Notes under the pieces: generated by a model
Seen by the model: only the letters and a program-made list of their open reading frames with translations
Told to the model about the DNA's origin: nothing
Databases searched by the model: none
Made by a program: the position numbers and the translations under genes
Origin: Haemonchus contortus
Taxonomy: Eukaryota; Nematoda; Chromadorea; Rhabditida; Trichostrongylidae
DNA length: 64,000 bases
Direction of reading: 5' to 3'
Assembly (NCBI GenBank): GCA_000469685.2
Contig: LS997566.1
Span: 29,389,932 to 29,453,931 of the forward strand
Part shown: positions 1 through 10,564 of the stretch, one piece after another
How positions within the stretch are numbered: the first letter of the stretch is position 1
Layout: the number at the start of each line of letters is the position of its first letter

Positions 1-6
1 GTAATC

Positions 7-3000
7 ATGGCTAGTCTCTTCACTACCAAAAAACGTCTCTTGACTCTCTACGTCAATAAACTCGAGCATATTCTCAACAATCTCAAAGGAGATAGACTCG
101 AGGACACTCCTCTGAATCCGGATTTGCCTCAAGATACACAATCCGAAAATATCCATGGGTTAGAGGAAGGTATTAGCGTTCTCGAATCCTCTATGGGAAA
201 GGTAGAAAAGGCCCTTCACGAATTAGCCTCTATGGGTGACAACCCCGAGCTTACCGGTAAAGAGAAAGAAATTGAGGAGTATTCGCTTAACGGTGAGACC
301 ATCCTCATGGCTGCGTTTGATTACCTACTGATGTTACAAGCCCGACTGCGTGCTCTAAAATCCTCGGTACCTTCTCTTACATCAACCTTAAGGGAATCCA
401 GCACACATGCACCAATTGGACAGGCCAAAATCAAGACCCTGGAACTACCTCCAATTCCAATACCCACTTTTGCAGGGAATATTTGGGAATGGGATAGTTT
501 CTGGGGTATCTTCAACACCAACATACATTCTCAGGACGTGACGGAAATGGCCAAGTTCAATTATCTCCTCAGTTCCCTGAGAGGTGAAGCCAGAGACTCA
601 ATAAAAAAGTTCCAGGTTACAGCGGACAGAAAAGCAATACAATTTTTACACAATAAATATGGCAATAGGGAAGCCTTGGTGAACACACTGGTGGAGAAAT
701 TAGACACTTGCTCTCTACACGGCCAATCCATAAGAGACCAACGCCGTCTTCTGGAAGAACTGCAGGTGATCATCTCCCAACTAGAGGAAAAGGGGGAGGA
801 AGTTAACAATTCATGGCTCATCAAGAAAGTTCTTTGCAAATTCCCTGACACGCTTAAACGTAAGGTGATAACCAAGAAACAGGGTATCGCTTCAACAACC
901 CCTTTCACAATGAGCGTACTCTTCCAGCTCATTGATGAGATACTCTCGACGGAAGAACTTCTCCTAACCTTTACAGAAGCGAAACATAAAGCAATAGTTA
1001 GCGACAATACCACCCCAAGCCAAAAGTTGGGAGTCAGACGTCCGACAAAAGGCATTTGCATGTTTTGCGAAGGCACGCATCCTTCCAACGCTTGCAATAA
1101 ATATTCTACTCCGCAAGAACGGTCCCTCCATCTACGACGAAATAACCTTTGCTTGATATGTGCTTCGGGAACTCATAGTACCAGCCAATGCAAAGGTCGA
1201 AGATGTTTCCGATGTGGTGGGCCGCACCATACCTCTTGCTGCTTCAAAGGTGGTCTCACCCATTCCTCCAAACCAGCCGATACTAAAGGGGACTCACACC
1301 ATTCCGCGACACTAGCCGCCAAAAAAGGTAGGGGGAGAGACAATAACGACAATAAGTCAACTAAGGCAAAATCGCACCTCATCATTACAACGGAAAACAA
1401 TAGCTGCTCAAATCCGTCAGATGACACATTGGGAGAACCAGTAATCCTCCAACACCATACGATCACTGACAGTATTCCTCTGGTGAGACACCCATTTTTA
1501 CCAATAGGGGAAGTAACAATAATCGATAACACCACCCACGCATTGATCAAGGTAAGCGTCCTATTGGATACCGGGGCAGAACTGTCGTTCATAGACAGCT
1601 CTTTAGCAGAACGATTACAGTTACCAGTCTTGGAGAAGAAAGTGGTACAACTGATGACCTTTGGCTCCAGCGATGTAAAAAAGACTTCATGCAACCGAGT
1701 GTGCTTGAAAGCTTGGGACGCGGAAGGGAACCCACATGATCTGGATTTATTCACCCACAATATTTTGACAAGACCGCTCGAAACACCGAGTCTGCCTGAC
1801 TCTGACGCCGAATTCATTCGCACTTTAAATTTACCCATCAAGTGGGAGCAAGACCATGGACAAGTCACTCCCTCCATTCTTCTGGGATGCGATCAGTTGT
1901 GGTCATTCATGAAAGCCAACCAACCCACAATAGCCTTACCCTCAGGCATGCGTATCCTTCCAACTACTCTGGGGTACTTAATCTCAGGAAGACCCCAATC
2001 TCGAGGGGAAAATGTACTGCAAGTCAAGGCAGTCTCACATCCCACTGCAGAAAATGAAGACCATTGGATAAACCCTTGGACAATGGATGTAGTACAACAA
2101 TATACCATACAGTCAGAAGAAAATGAGGTGACCCAGGAAGAAAAAGATAAATGGGACAACTTCTGGACTTTGGAATCTGCAGGGACGGAGGAATTCACAG
2201 GAACAGAGAAGCAAGCTCGTACCGAATTGGACGCGAAAGTATGGGAGCGGTTCAATGACACAGTACAGCGCCGACCTGATGGGTACTACGTGCGCTTACC
2301 GTGGATCGAGCAGCACCCGTACCTACCGGACAATAAAGCCCTAGCCTATAGACGACTAGTTAACGTATGGGCATCAATAAGCAAGGACGACGCGCTCTTA
2401 GAGCAATACGACAACATCTTTCGAGAGCAACTTCGCGACAACATCATTGAACAAGTAGAGGAGTCAACAAATGGTGCTGCGGGAGAACAGATTCATTATA
2501 TTCCTCACCAGCCCGTGATTACCCCACACAAGGCAACAACCAAATTAAGAATCGTCTTCGACGCTTCAGCACACTATAAAAATTGTCCCTCTCTTAACGA
2601 TGTACTGTACAGGGGACCAGTCATACTACCCCTTATCTATGGGATCTTGTTACGGTTCAGAATCGGGAGTATAGCGCTTATTTCGGATATCGAAAAGGCG
2701 TTCCTTCAAGTACGTTTACAAGAACAAGACAGAGATGCGACGAGATGCTTCTGGCTCCGTAACTATAAGACTCCTCCTTCAGTCGAAAACACAATAACAT
2801 TTCGTTTCACGAGGGTAACATTCGGATTGAAATCGTCTCCTTTCTTATTAGCGGCCGCTATCCGCTATCACCTCAATACATACCAGACTGAAGATGACTT
2901 GATTCGAGACATCAAAAAGAACATGTACGTAGATAATCTTATACTGACCACGGATACACTGGAAGAGGCAATACACGTGTACCGGAGGACGAAACAGATG

Positions 3001-3882
3001 TTCCAGGAAATCAATATGAACCTGCGCGAATTTTCGTCCAATAACCACCTCCTGGTAGACGCAATAACAGGAAAAGATAGAGCCATAGAAACACATCCGA
3101 AAGTACTAGGTCTTCTCTGGGACACCAATAGCGACACCATCTTAGCCTCCTGTCATTTCCCAGGCACCCAAACTAGGACCAAGAGAACTATTACTAGTGC
3201 AATAGCATCAATATATGACCCTCTTGGTTGGATCCTTCCACTCCTCCACAAGGCTAAAGTATTTCTGAGAGAATTGTGGAAAGACCAATACACTTGGGAC
3301 CAGAATTTGCCCACGCACAAAGAAAACGAATGGGACAATATAATAGAAGAGGCAGGGGGGTTTGAAAAACGGATACCACGCCATTGCGCCCCTAAAGAAG
3401 CGGAGGTCATACTAGTCACATTTGCAGATGCTAGCCTAGCTTCTATGGCCGCCTGTACTTATCTATGCTACGACGCTACGTCATTTCTCGTCATGGCCAA
3501 GTCAAAACTTCCATCTCTCCAAGTGAAATACACTATCCCCAAACTAGAACTAAACGCCATGACGCTAGCCATGAGACTTTGCAATAGCGTACTCACTGAA
3601 CTTAGAGACACTCTCAATATTAGGGAAGTCTATGTTTTTTCCGACTCCCAAATTGTTCTGAGTTGGCTCAAGAAAAAACCAGAACACGAAGTAGGGCCAT
3701 TTGTTTATAGACGCATAACAAAAATACGCAATATAGCCCACCATATCACGATGCAACGATGTCTGGTCAGGATAGGATATATTGCATCGCAAGATAACCC
3801 GGCAGACTGCGCCACTCGGGGAACAACGAAAGAAGAATTACAAAATCATCTATGGTGGGAAGGTCCTCACTTCCTTCAATAA
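7..3882 (+). CDS. BEL/Pao Gag-protease-RT-RNase H polyprotein
   Basis: This 1291-residue frame makes the particle proteins and the reverse-transcription enzymes. A Pao gag-type segment (DUF1759-like, PIPTFAG near residue 150) runs to about 290. Three Cys-rich knuckles lie at about 351-415 (CMFC, CLIC, CFRC). A retropepsin-like DTGA motif sits near 521 (DUF1758-like). RT lies at about 845-985, with LRIVFDAS, SDIEKAFLQV as motif A and MYVDN as motif C. An RNase H-like segment at about 1138-1250 shows FADAS, KLELNA and VFSDSQ, and the frame ends in the Pao-typical NPADCATRG and LWWEGP region. Motif C reads YVDN rather than YVDD; I do not treat that alone as inactivating. The frame stops 31 bases inside the next frame. 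The start is the first ATG in the window and could be internal. Confidence 0.92.
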   Translation: MASLFTTKKRLLTLYVNKLEHILNNLKGDRLEDTPLNPDLPQDTQSENIHGLEEGISVLESSMGKVEKALHELASMGDNPELTGKEKEIEEYSLNGETILMAAFDYLLMLQARLRALKSSVPSLTSTLRESSTHAPIGQAKIKTLELPPIPIPTFAGNIWEWDSFWGIFNTNIHSQDVTEMAKFNYLLSSLRGEARDSIKKFQVTADRKAIQFLHNKYGNREALVNTLVEKLDTCSLHGQSIRDQRRLLEELQVIISQLEEKGEEVNNSWLIKKVLCKFPDTLKRKVITKKQGIASTTPFTMSVLFQLIDEILSTEELLLTFTEAKHKAIVSDNTTPSQKLGVRRPTKGICMFCEGTHPSNACNKYSTPQERSLHLRRNNLCLICASGTHSTSQCKGRRCFRCGGPHHTSCCFKGGLTHSSKPADTKGDSHHSATLAAKKGRGRDNNDNKSTKAKSHLIITTENNSCSNPSDDTLGEPVILQHHTITDSIPLVRHPFLPIGEVTIIDNTTHALIKVSVLLDTGAELSFIDSSLAERLQLPVLEKKVVQLMTFGSSDVKKTSCNRVCLKAWDAEGNPHDLDLFTHNILTRPLETPSLPDSDAEFIRTLNLPIKWEQDHGQVTPSILLGCDQLWSFMKANQPTIALPSGMRILPTTLGYLISGRPQSRGENVLQVKAVSHPTAENEDHWINPWTMDVVQQYTIQSEENEVTQEEKDKWDNFWTLESAGTEEFTGTEKQARTELDAKVWERFNDTVQRRPDGYYVRLPWIEQHPYLPDNKALAYRRLVNVWASISKDDALLEQYDNIFREQLRDNIIEQVEESTNGAAGEQIHYIPHQPVITPHKATTKLRIVFDASAHYKNCPSLNDVLYRGPVILPLIYGILLRFRIGSIALISDIEKAFLQVRLQEQDRDATRCFWLRNYKTPPSVENTITFRFTRVTFGLKSSPFLLAAAIRYHLNTYQTEDDLIRDIKKNMYVDNLILTTDTLEEAIHVYRRTKQMFQEINMNLREFSSNNHLLVDAITGKDRAIETHPKVLGLLWDTNSDTILASCHFPGTQTRTKRTITSAIASIYDPLGWILPLLHKAKVFLRELWKDQYTWDQNLPTHKENEWDNIIEEAGGFEKRIPRHCAPKEAEVILVTFADASLASMAACTYLCYDATSFLVMAKSKLPSLQVKYTIPKLELNAMTLAMRLCNSVLTELRDTLNIREVYVFSDSQIVLSWLKKKPEHEVGPFVYRRITKIRNIAHHITMQRCLVRIGYIASQDNPADCATRGTTKEELQNHLWWEGPHFLQ

Positions 3883-6800
3883 CACCCTTCCATTGGCCAT
3901 GTCAGGAGGAAATGTTTCAGTTTCCTCTCGAAGATGCGGGAGCTTGTACCTCAGACCTGCGGGAATCAGATGAGATTCTCACCATTAACACCAGGGAGAA
4001 TAATGACGTAGAGATACTTCATAACAGCCAAGTGCGAACATGGACCCACGCCAAGCGAATTATGGCGTACGCTCTTCGTTTTCTCCGAGCACTTATCAAA
4101 CGCATCAATTCAAAAGGCCGTATATGTCTGACTTTACCCTCAATGACCAGTCAATATCTCTCCCACAATACAGGACCCCTAACTGCGCCTGAGGTTCGAG
4201 AGTCAGGGTTAACATTACTACGTCATCACCAAAATGTACATGTTACCCCACAAGTAATCGACTCCTTACAACAACTCAATATCCATCGAGACGAACAGGG
4301 TATCTTCCGTTGTTATGGACGACTTGGCCATGCACAATTGGACAGTGACACCAAAAATCCTGTCCTTGTTGTCCAAAAAACCCTCTTGGCTGAGATAATA
4401 ATAAGAGATGCACATCAACAAGGTCATCCGGGGATCAACCATACAATAGCCATGGTTCGACAGGAGTTCTGGATACCCCAACTACGCTCACAAGTTTGCG
4501 CAATAATAAGAAAATGCGTTCAATGCCAAAAGTTCAATAACCTACCCTACAAATACCCAACGCAAGAAAATTTACCAAGAGAACGAGTCATCCGCTCGTA
4601 CCCTTTTCAACATGTAGGTCTCGATTATTTTGGCCCTCTATCAATAACATCGACAACAGAGGAGCACGCAAAATGCTATGGAGCAATAATTACTTGCATG
4701 ACCACCCGACTTGTTCACATCGATGTCGTCGCAGACATGACTACAAGGGCCTTTCTCAATATGCTCCGCCGCTTCTTCGCAAGACGTGGGATACCCCAAT
4801 CAATCACTAGTGATAACGCTCCGACATTCGAACTAGGAGAATCGATCTTGAAAGATTGCCTTCGCGCCGCACACAACGACCCGTATATCGCACGCGAATT
4901 AAGCAACAAAAGTATCGAGTGGAATTACAACACGCCATTCGCTCCATGGCAGGGGGGATTCTATGAACGACTTATAAGATCTATCAAACATTGCCTCTTC
5001 AAGACCATAGGTCGTTCAATACTCTCTTTCGAAGAACTTCTGACAACCTTGATCGAGATCGAGGCGTTAATCAATACCCGCCCACTGACTTACGTAACTG
5101 GAGAGCCCCATAAAGACCTAATCTTACGCCCTATAGACTTCCTTCAGAAGGAGATTCATGTTCATCTCCCAATTGAAAAGGCTTTGGAAGATGTTGAAGA
5201 CCCGGAGTATCTTCCACCTACTGAGTTAGCTGGCCTCCAAACCAAGAAACAAGCCGTCAAAGCATTAGAAACATCCTGTCAAATAACAGAAAAGTTCTGG
5301 AACGCATGGCAAACCGAATACTTAACAGCTCTTAGGGAAAAGCACACCCTCAATATCGGAAGAAAAAGGGGCTGTTCACAACATCCTGAGGTAGGAACAG
5401 TAGTTTTGATAAATGATCCTATGTTGCCTCGTCACTTCTGGAAGATGGGCATGATTCACGAAGTAATAGCGAACAGTCGCGGAACTGTACGAGAAGTTGT
5501 CGTACGCTTACCCTCTCAGCGGCTTATTCGGCGACCAATCAACCTCCTAATCCCACTTGAACTAGAAGGGCAGGAATATTCATCATCAGGGTCACCCCAG
5601 CCCCAAAACGACGCCGCGGACGAACAACAGGAATCAGCCCCACGATACAATCTTCGCAAACGAAGACCAATGGATTACACGGAGGATACCGTCGATTTAG
5701 GTGCACTAGAGCAAGGAACATCCCGCAGTATGTTCGCGATTTCTACGCTAATGCAAATTGCCATGATTCTCTTTCTCTCTTTAACACCAACAAAAGCACT
5801 AGCGGGAACTCAGTCAGTACGATCTATGAAGTGTACACCAGGGGGAGTGTGGCTCACATCTGCCTCCAGAAGTGCGTACCAGATATGCGCGGACCACTAC
5901 TGCGTTCAGTTCAAGGAACCGCAACCCACCGAGAATATATCATTCCCACCAGAGGTTGTACTCCATGAGCATTTAGTACAATGGAAATTCACAGACAATG
6001 AAACCGTCGGTACCATGGAAATTATGTGCCCACCCGGCCCATTCTGCCAGTCAATCTCATGCACTCTTTGTTCAGCAAACATTCTAAATCCTGAATGCTG
6101 GCCAAAAAGTGCTATTTTCGCAACAACAATTATGTTATACTGCTTTATAACAGGATGTTACGTCTTCCTGTATGTCCCAATAGTTCTCGGTCAGCCAATA
6201 AGACTAGCTGGCCGCATACTGAGGACAATAATCAGATGGGTGATCAGAGGTTTTCAATCCCTGAAAAGTAGACCAAAACCCCTCCCTCGAAGGCGGTTAG
6301 CTCAAATCATTGCAATATTAACAATAGCCCTCGAGGCAGGTTTATCCCATCAATGCCAGGAAGTCAATCTCTTCACGCATCATTCCATCATCTGCACACA
6401 AGGACCACATAGCAGCTGTCGAGTCCAACTCTCAGAGGTCTTCAAAATCAGCCCTTTTAAACAGGAAGCATGCCTCCGCTTGTCACAGAATGGTACAGTA
6501 GTGCATGAAATAAGGATGCGGTGGAAATCGTTACTACTGGATTGCGAGCCGACAACAGATTCCTTTACTCGAGATACAATCCATAGGGTAGTCGATAGTA
6601 AACGCTGCCCGCATAGCGGATCCTGTACAGGAGACAAGTGCGCGGCCGTTAATGCCTCCAGTTTACTACCCGAACTAGCACAAGGGAACCAATATCCAGG
6701 CAACACCGCCTGTGTAGAATCCTGTGGCGGCCCTGGATGCGACTGCTTTTTCCTGAGTTCGGGATGTTTATTTTATCGGATATACTTAGAACCCGTTAGT

Positions 6801-7916
6801 AATGAAGTGTTTGAAGTTTTCCACTGCAATAGATGGACGGAAGCCGCCAAAATAGAAATTACACACTTTGATGACGTAACCGGAGAGTCTACCACAGCTA
6901 CGAAAATGCTTGTACCCAATGTTCCCGTCAAGTGGAAATCCTTCACCATTGCGCTCACTAACGTTGGAACACCTCCAATTCCTCTGCTCAACACTCAGTT
7001 CATAACCAATAGAAAGGGCACAGCCCTGTGGAAAAATAACATCATTCCACCTTTGAGATGCGCAACCTTCAGCGACGCAGAAACACTAGCATGCGAAGTG
7101 TTCGAGGACTGCACGTGTTGGCCCGCAGAGACGACAGCTAACTGCAAATGCAGAGACCTTCCAATAACATCATGGTTTAATAAAATCGAAAATCTATTAC
7201 CGGTGACGTTCCCATCAATATCGTTCCGACCGCACCCGCAGTCAAAAGTTCAGGCAACGATTACTAATATGGTGACTTCAGAAATCATACTGTCATTTCA
7301 AGATACGTTGAAGACTGAAATACTGACGGAAGATGCAATATGTACGGTCACCACAGACGAATTAAAAGGGTGTTATAGTTGTCCAAAAGGTAGCTCAGCC
7401 CAGGTCCTTTGCAAATCGTCTCGAAACAACATCCAAGCTGAAGTCATTTGCGATTCCGCCGCCTTTTCAATACCTTGCAATACCACTGGTATCGCTTCAA
7501 TATTGCGCTTCAGCCTTTCCAAGGCACGGAACCAACTTCACTGTTCTGCTTCATGCGGACAAATAAGCACCTCATTTGAAATAAGCGGTATCCTCAAATT
7601 CACAGCTTCGGCCCAAGGAATTATAGAACAATGGTTGAGGGGAGAGTCAATATCCCATTCAGACAGCTCCTGGCCTGATCTGGGACATATTGTGTCAGTA
7701 TTCTTGCAATGGTACAAAACCTTGGCAGCAGCCATGGTGGGACTAGCCATCACTGTTGGCTTAACATATCTTTTTCTGCTTACGTTCGGTGCTAGAATTT
7801 TGGGGTGGATCCTTTACACTACTATTAAAGCAATCAGTACGGTAGTCAAACTTCTCTTTATGGGAATCAAGAAAGTAATGTGCATAAGGCCCCGTATGCA
7901 CAACAAACAGCATTAA
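3852..7916 (+). CDS. BEL/Pao integrase plus phlebovirus-G2-like envelope glycoprotein
   Basis: This 1354-residue frame lies in the -1 frame relative to the upstream polyprotein and overlaps it by 31 bases. Residues about 185-230 form an H2C2 zinc-binding domain (HQQGHPG, CVQC). The integrase core follows, with acidic residues in LDYFGP (about 257), TSDNAP (about 319) and FYERL (about 368). A DUF5641-like integrase tail sits at about 513-567. From about residue 620 the protein becomes envelope-like: a hydrophobic leader, a first Cys-rich ectodomain, a membrane span near 755-780, a basic stretch, and a second leader-like segment near 816. A large Cys-rich ectodomain then has CVESCGGPGCDC near 954, resembling the Phlebovirus G2 fusion-protein family. 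A final membrane span is near 1290-1317 with a short basic tail. How the second frame is reached (frameshift, reinitiation or mutation) is not resolved; no canonical slippery heptamer is obvious. Confidence 0.88.
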   Translation: MVGRSSLPSITPFHWPCQEEMFQFPLEDAGACTSDLRESDEILTINTRENNDVEILHNSQVRTWTHAKRIMAYALRFLRALIKRINSKGRICLTLPSMTSQYLSHNTGPLTAPEVRESGLTLLRHHQNVHVTPQVIDSLQQLNIHRDEQGIFRCYGRLGHAQLDSDTKNPVLVVQKTLLAEIIIRDAHQQGHPGINHTIAMVRQEFWIPQLRSQVCAIIRKCVQCQKFNNLPYKYPTQENLPRERVIRSYPFQHVGLDYFGPLSITSTTEEHAKCYGAIITCMTTRLVHIDVVADMTTRAFLNMLRRFFARRGIPQSITSDNAPTFELGESILKDCLRAAHNDPYIARELSNKSIEWNYNTPFAPWQGGFYERLIRSIKHCLFKTIGRSILSFEELLTTLIEIEALINTRPLTYVTGEPHKDLILRPIDFLQKEIHVHLPIEKALEDVEDPEYLPPTELAGLQTKKQAVKALETSCQITEKFWNAWQTEYLTALREKHTLNIGRKRGCSQHPEVGTVVLINDPMLPRHFWKMGMIHEVIANSRGTVREVVVRLPSQRLIRRPINLLIPLELEGQEYSSSGSPQPQNDAADEQQESAPRYNLRKRRPMDYTEDTVDLGALEQGTSRSMFAISTLMQIAMILFLSLTPTKALAGTQSVRSMKCTPGGVWLTSASRSAYQICADHYCVQFKEPQPTENISFPPEVVLHEHLVQWKFTDNETVGTMEIMCPPGPFCQSISCTLCSANILNPECWPKSAIFATTIMLYCFITGCYVFLYVPIVLGQPIRLAGRILRTIIRWVIRGFQSLKSRPKPLPRRRLAQIIAILTIALEAGLSHQCQEVNLFTHHSIICTQGPHSSCRVQLSEVFKISPFKQEACLRLSQNGTVVHEIRMRWKSLLLDCEPTTDSFTRDTIHRVVDSKRCPHSGSCTGDKCAAVNASSLLPELAQGNQYPGNTACVESCGGPGCDCFFLSSGCLFYRIYLEPVSNEVFEVFHCNRWTEAAKIEITHFDDVTGESTTATKMLVPNVPVKWKSFTIALTNVGTPPIPLLNTQFITNRKGTALWKNNIIPPLRCATFSDAETLACEVFEDCTCWPAETTANCKCRDLPITSWFNKIENLLPVTFPSISFRPHPQSKVQATITNMVTSEIILSFQDTLKTEILTEDAICTVTTDELKGCYSCPKGSSAQVLCKSSRNNIQAEVICDSAAFSIPCNTTGIASILRFSLSKARNQLHCSASCGQISTSFEISGILKFTASAQGIIEQWLRGESISHSDSSWPDLGHIVSVFLQWYKTLAAAMVGLAITVGLTYLFLLTFGARILGWILYTTIKAISTVVKLLFMGIKKVMCIRPRMHNKQH

Positions 7917-8050
7917 AATGACGGCAATAATATCCACGACCCAAAAAAAAAAATCCTTGTACACAGTTGTACATAGTTCATACCTACATTTAACATCAAT
8001 ATTAGTCTACCATTCACTTTAATACGCCTTTTACTTCAGACTCCAGCATC

Positions 8051-9303
8051 ATGACAGAAGAAAGCATCTACTTGAAAGACTTCCGCTTCCTTGCCAATAT
8101 CCATCGAGATTCAAGTTCGATCGAGCTGAGAAATGATCTGGGAACGACACGGCAAGAGCTTCAGGATCAATACGAAGAAGCGGAGGAATTAGATGCATCC
8201 TGGAAGTATCGACGTCTGTTTACCACCATGTGTTCGGACGCGAACGCTGGAGAGTTTGCCCTATTCAACATTCGGTTCCTCAAAACGGCTATCACGACAA
8301 AGGACAATATCATACGACTCACGCAACGATTCGTACTCCTAGACGCAATATATTCCACACTATGCCAATATGAAAGAATCTCGCAGCAAGCTCTAGAAAA
8401 ATGGAAGGAAGAAAGGACGGCAAAAAGTGTTGAAATGGAGAACGTCATAATGACGACCGATAAAACTGTTTGAAAGGTTGAGAGCATCATCGCAGAGATC
8501 GAGGCTGAGATAAACGAGACGATGAACTCCTTGCCCGAAGGTAAATGTCGCCTCCAAAAGCAACCGTTTGAAGACGCAAATGTGTCACTGGAACACCCGA
8601 ACTCCTGTGTGAAAGAAATGAAAGGAACAAAAACGGTTGAAGGAGAAGATGAACCTCACGTTCACGACATGGAGACAGAGTATCGCAAGAACGCCAATCG
8701 GAAGAACACCAAGAAGACTCAAACGCACAAGAACTTTCCGATGAAGATTATCTACTTCGGCTAATTTGCGAGAACTCCATAGAAGACGAAGAAAAGGAAG
8801 CCAATATTGAGAGGGGTTCACAGGCCGACTACCAGCCAAAACGCTCCATCCAGGATATCATTAGAGATCTCGAAGATTTAGAGCATGGTTTACGCCTACT
8901 CCCCACTCGTCGAATAAATGAGTTTTCACCAAGCGCCGTTCCGTGGATCACTTGTGCCTTCTGCAGAAGACAAGGAATTCACTACTCCGATTCGTGCCCC
9001 GATTTCCCCAACGGCGATCAACGATACCACCTCATTCAACAAGAGGGCAGATGTGTCTACTGTTTGGGAAGGTGTAACCCACACGTGGAATGCCGTGAAA
9101 GAAGAAAGAAATGCTGGTATTGTGGAATAGTGGAAAACACAATATTGAACTTCCTCATTCCAAGAGATAACGGCCATCATCGTTCGTTGTGCACTATACC
9201 GAACTCGAAAGGAAGAATAAGAAGCGTCATCGAGGATGTTCGACAAGAACTACTCGAGGCCTCTAAGTCAGACAATATCAACTCTTTTGCCCCGGGAGTG
9301 TAG
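8051..9303 (+). pseudogene. Degenerate gag-like zinc-knuckle ORF downstream of the envelope
   Basis: The reading frame starting at 8051 is open to a TGA at 8471-8473. It continues in the same frame to 8764. Coding then shifts to another frame, which stays open through the TAG at 9301-9303. The first half is acidic and helical and looks like a gag capsid or coiled segment (QDQYEEAEELD, many Glu and Lys). The end carries spaced Cys/His knuckles: CAFCRRQGIHYSDSC near 8950, CVYCLGRCNPHVEC near 9055, and CWYCG followed by HHRSLC at 9115-9195. This pattern occurs in nematode retroelement gag-like proteins. With one stop and one frameshift it is broken here. It could be a third ORF native to this element or a remnant of another element inserted between the envelope and the LTR. 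Confidence 0.6.
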
Positions 9304-10564
9304 CAAATGCTACCGTAATCAGTATCAAAGAAGTCGTCGATTGCTGTGAGTCACCGACCGACTTATCGCCGTTCGGATCTTCATAAATGCGCGTTTGCCG
9401 TAGGTTTAGCTTGAAAGAAGGGGACTTCTCAAAATATTAGGGTCTTATCTTGTAGAACGTTAGCGAGAATGTAAGCATTCTTTCAAAACATAGGTTCTTT
9501 GTTTACCGTAATAACCGCATTTTTCAGATTATGTTGTCCTACGCGAGCTCAGACCGCCGCATAAAAGAAAGCGACTTCAGCAAAGCTCCAGCTTCGGTGC
9601 TACTGTTTCGTCTTCTTCACCATCGTCCACGTCGCTGCAACCATCGACTTCGACCGGACAATATCGAGGACAATATTTTCGCGTCAGGGCATCTAACCAG
9701 CTGATCAATATTACTGAATTCGTCAGAAATAAAAATCCGAACAACTGCCTTTGCCCAAGTTTTCTCGTGTAACCGCGTGGCAACTCAGTGAGAGTTTATT
9801 GGCGAGCGACCCTTTAAGATCACTATACCCTTTTCCTCGCGGAGATATCATTAGTTGAAAATTCCAAATTACGGACGCTATAAAGTTTTGCCGCAAATGA
9901 TATCGAGCAAAGAGTATCCTTCATTGGGTCACAAACCTTGCTGGGTAGTGGTCGTAATCTCATAGTAAGTAGTGAACAAAGTTCTAATCTGCTTATCGTA
10001 TTACCCTAATGGGTCCCTTTCACTGCACTCACCACTCACTCTTGTCACCTTGCTCTATCGATCCCTTCTTATCGAATTAAACATACCGGACGGTCAAAGA
10101 TACATCCGAAGACGTTAGGATTTTGATCGGTAGGTGGCCCCTCTTAGGTCCCTTATCATCTCTTATCAGTTATGATCAGTTCTTGTCACCGAGAACCTAC
10201 GATACCGTCATATCCTACATCACTTCCTAAAATGCTGAGGTCCCATTGTTGGTGCGAAGAGTGTAATCCTACCGAATTTCAACGCTCTAGATCCACGTAA
10301 ACAGGAGTCATGAATTACGGCTCAAAATTCTATCGCGCACGCCGCGTCCCCTGTGCATGGAACCCAGTCCTGCCACTCACCATACGTGTTCCCATCCTGC
10401 CCCCCCGTACTCCTACCAAGTTTGAACGTTCTGGGTCCACGGAGACCGGAGTTATGAATTTCTGGTCAGACACACACACCGACACACACACACAAACAAA
10501 CACACACACGCACAAACACACCGAAACACCAACAGACAGACTTAGCGAATTATATATGGTAGGA
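9304..10564. other. Unassigned 3' flank of the BEL/Pao element, possible LTR, with CA microsatellite
   Basis: No gene is supported here. A purine-rich run at about 9411-9424 could be a polypurine tract preceding a 3' LTR, but without the 5' LTR this cannot be tested. Two imperfect direct repeats, each containing a TCCACG(N)nGGAGT(C/T)ATGAATT core, lie at about 10287-10320 and 10430-10462. A CA-rich microsatellite occupies about 10468-10530. Confidence 0.35.

Larger units (their letters stand above)
1..9303 (+). mobile_element. BEL/Pao LTR retroelement with envelope (endogenous retrovirus-like), 5' end outside window
   Basis: This element has the Pao domain order: gag-like region, zinc knuckles, aspartic protease, RT and RNase H in one frame, then integrase and an envelope-like glycoprotein in a second frame. 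A degenerate gag-like frame follows. The window opens six bases before the first start codon, so the 5' LTR and primer-binding site are not visible and the 3' LTR cannot be proved by comparison. Nematode BEL/Pao elements with envelopes related to phlebovirus glycoproteins are known (Ascaris Tas, C. elegans Cer7 type), and this matches that class. The two large frames are uninterrupted over 7.9 kb, which suggests a young insertion. The 3' boundary given is the end of the last recognisable frame, not a mapped element end. Confidence 0.9.
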
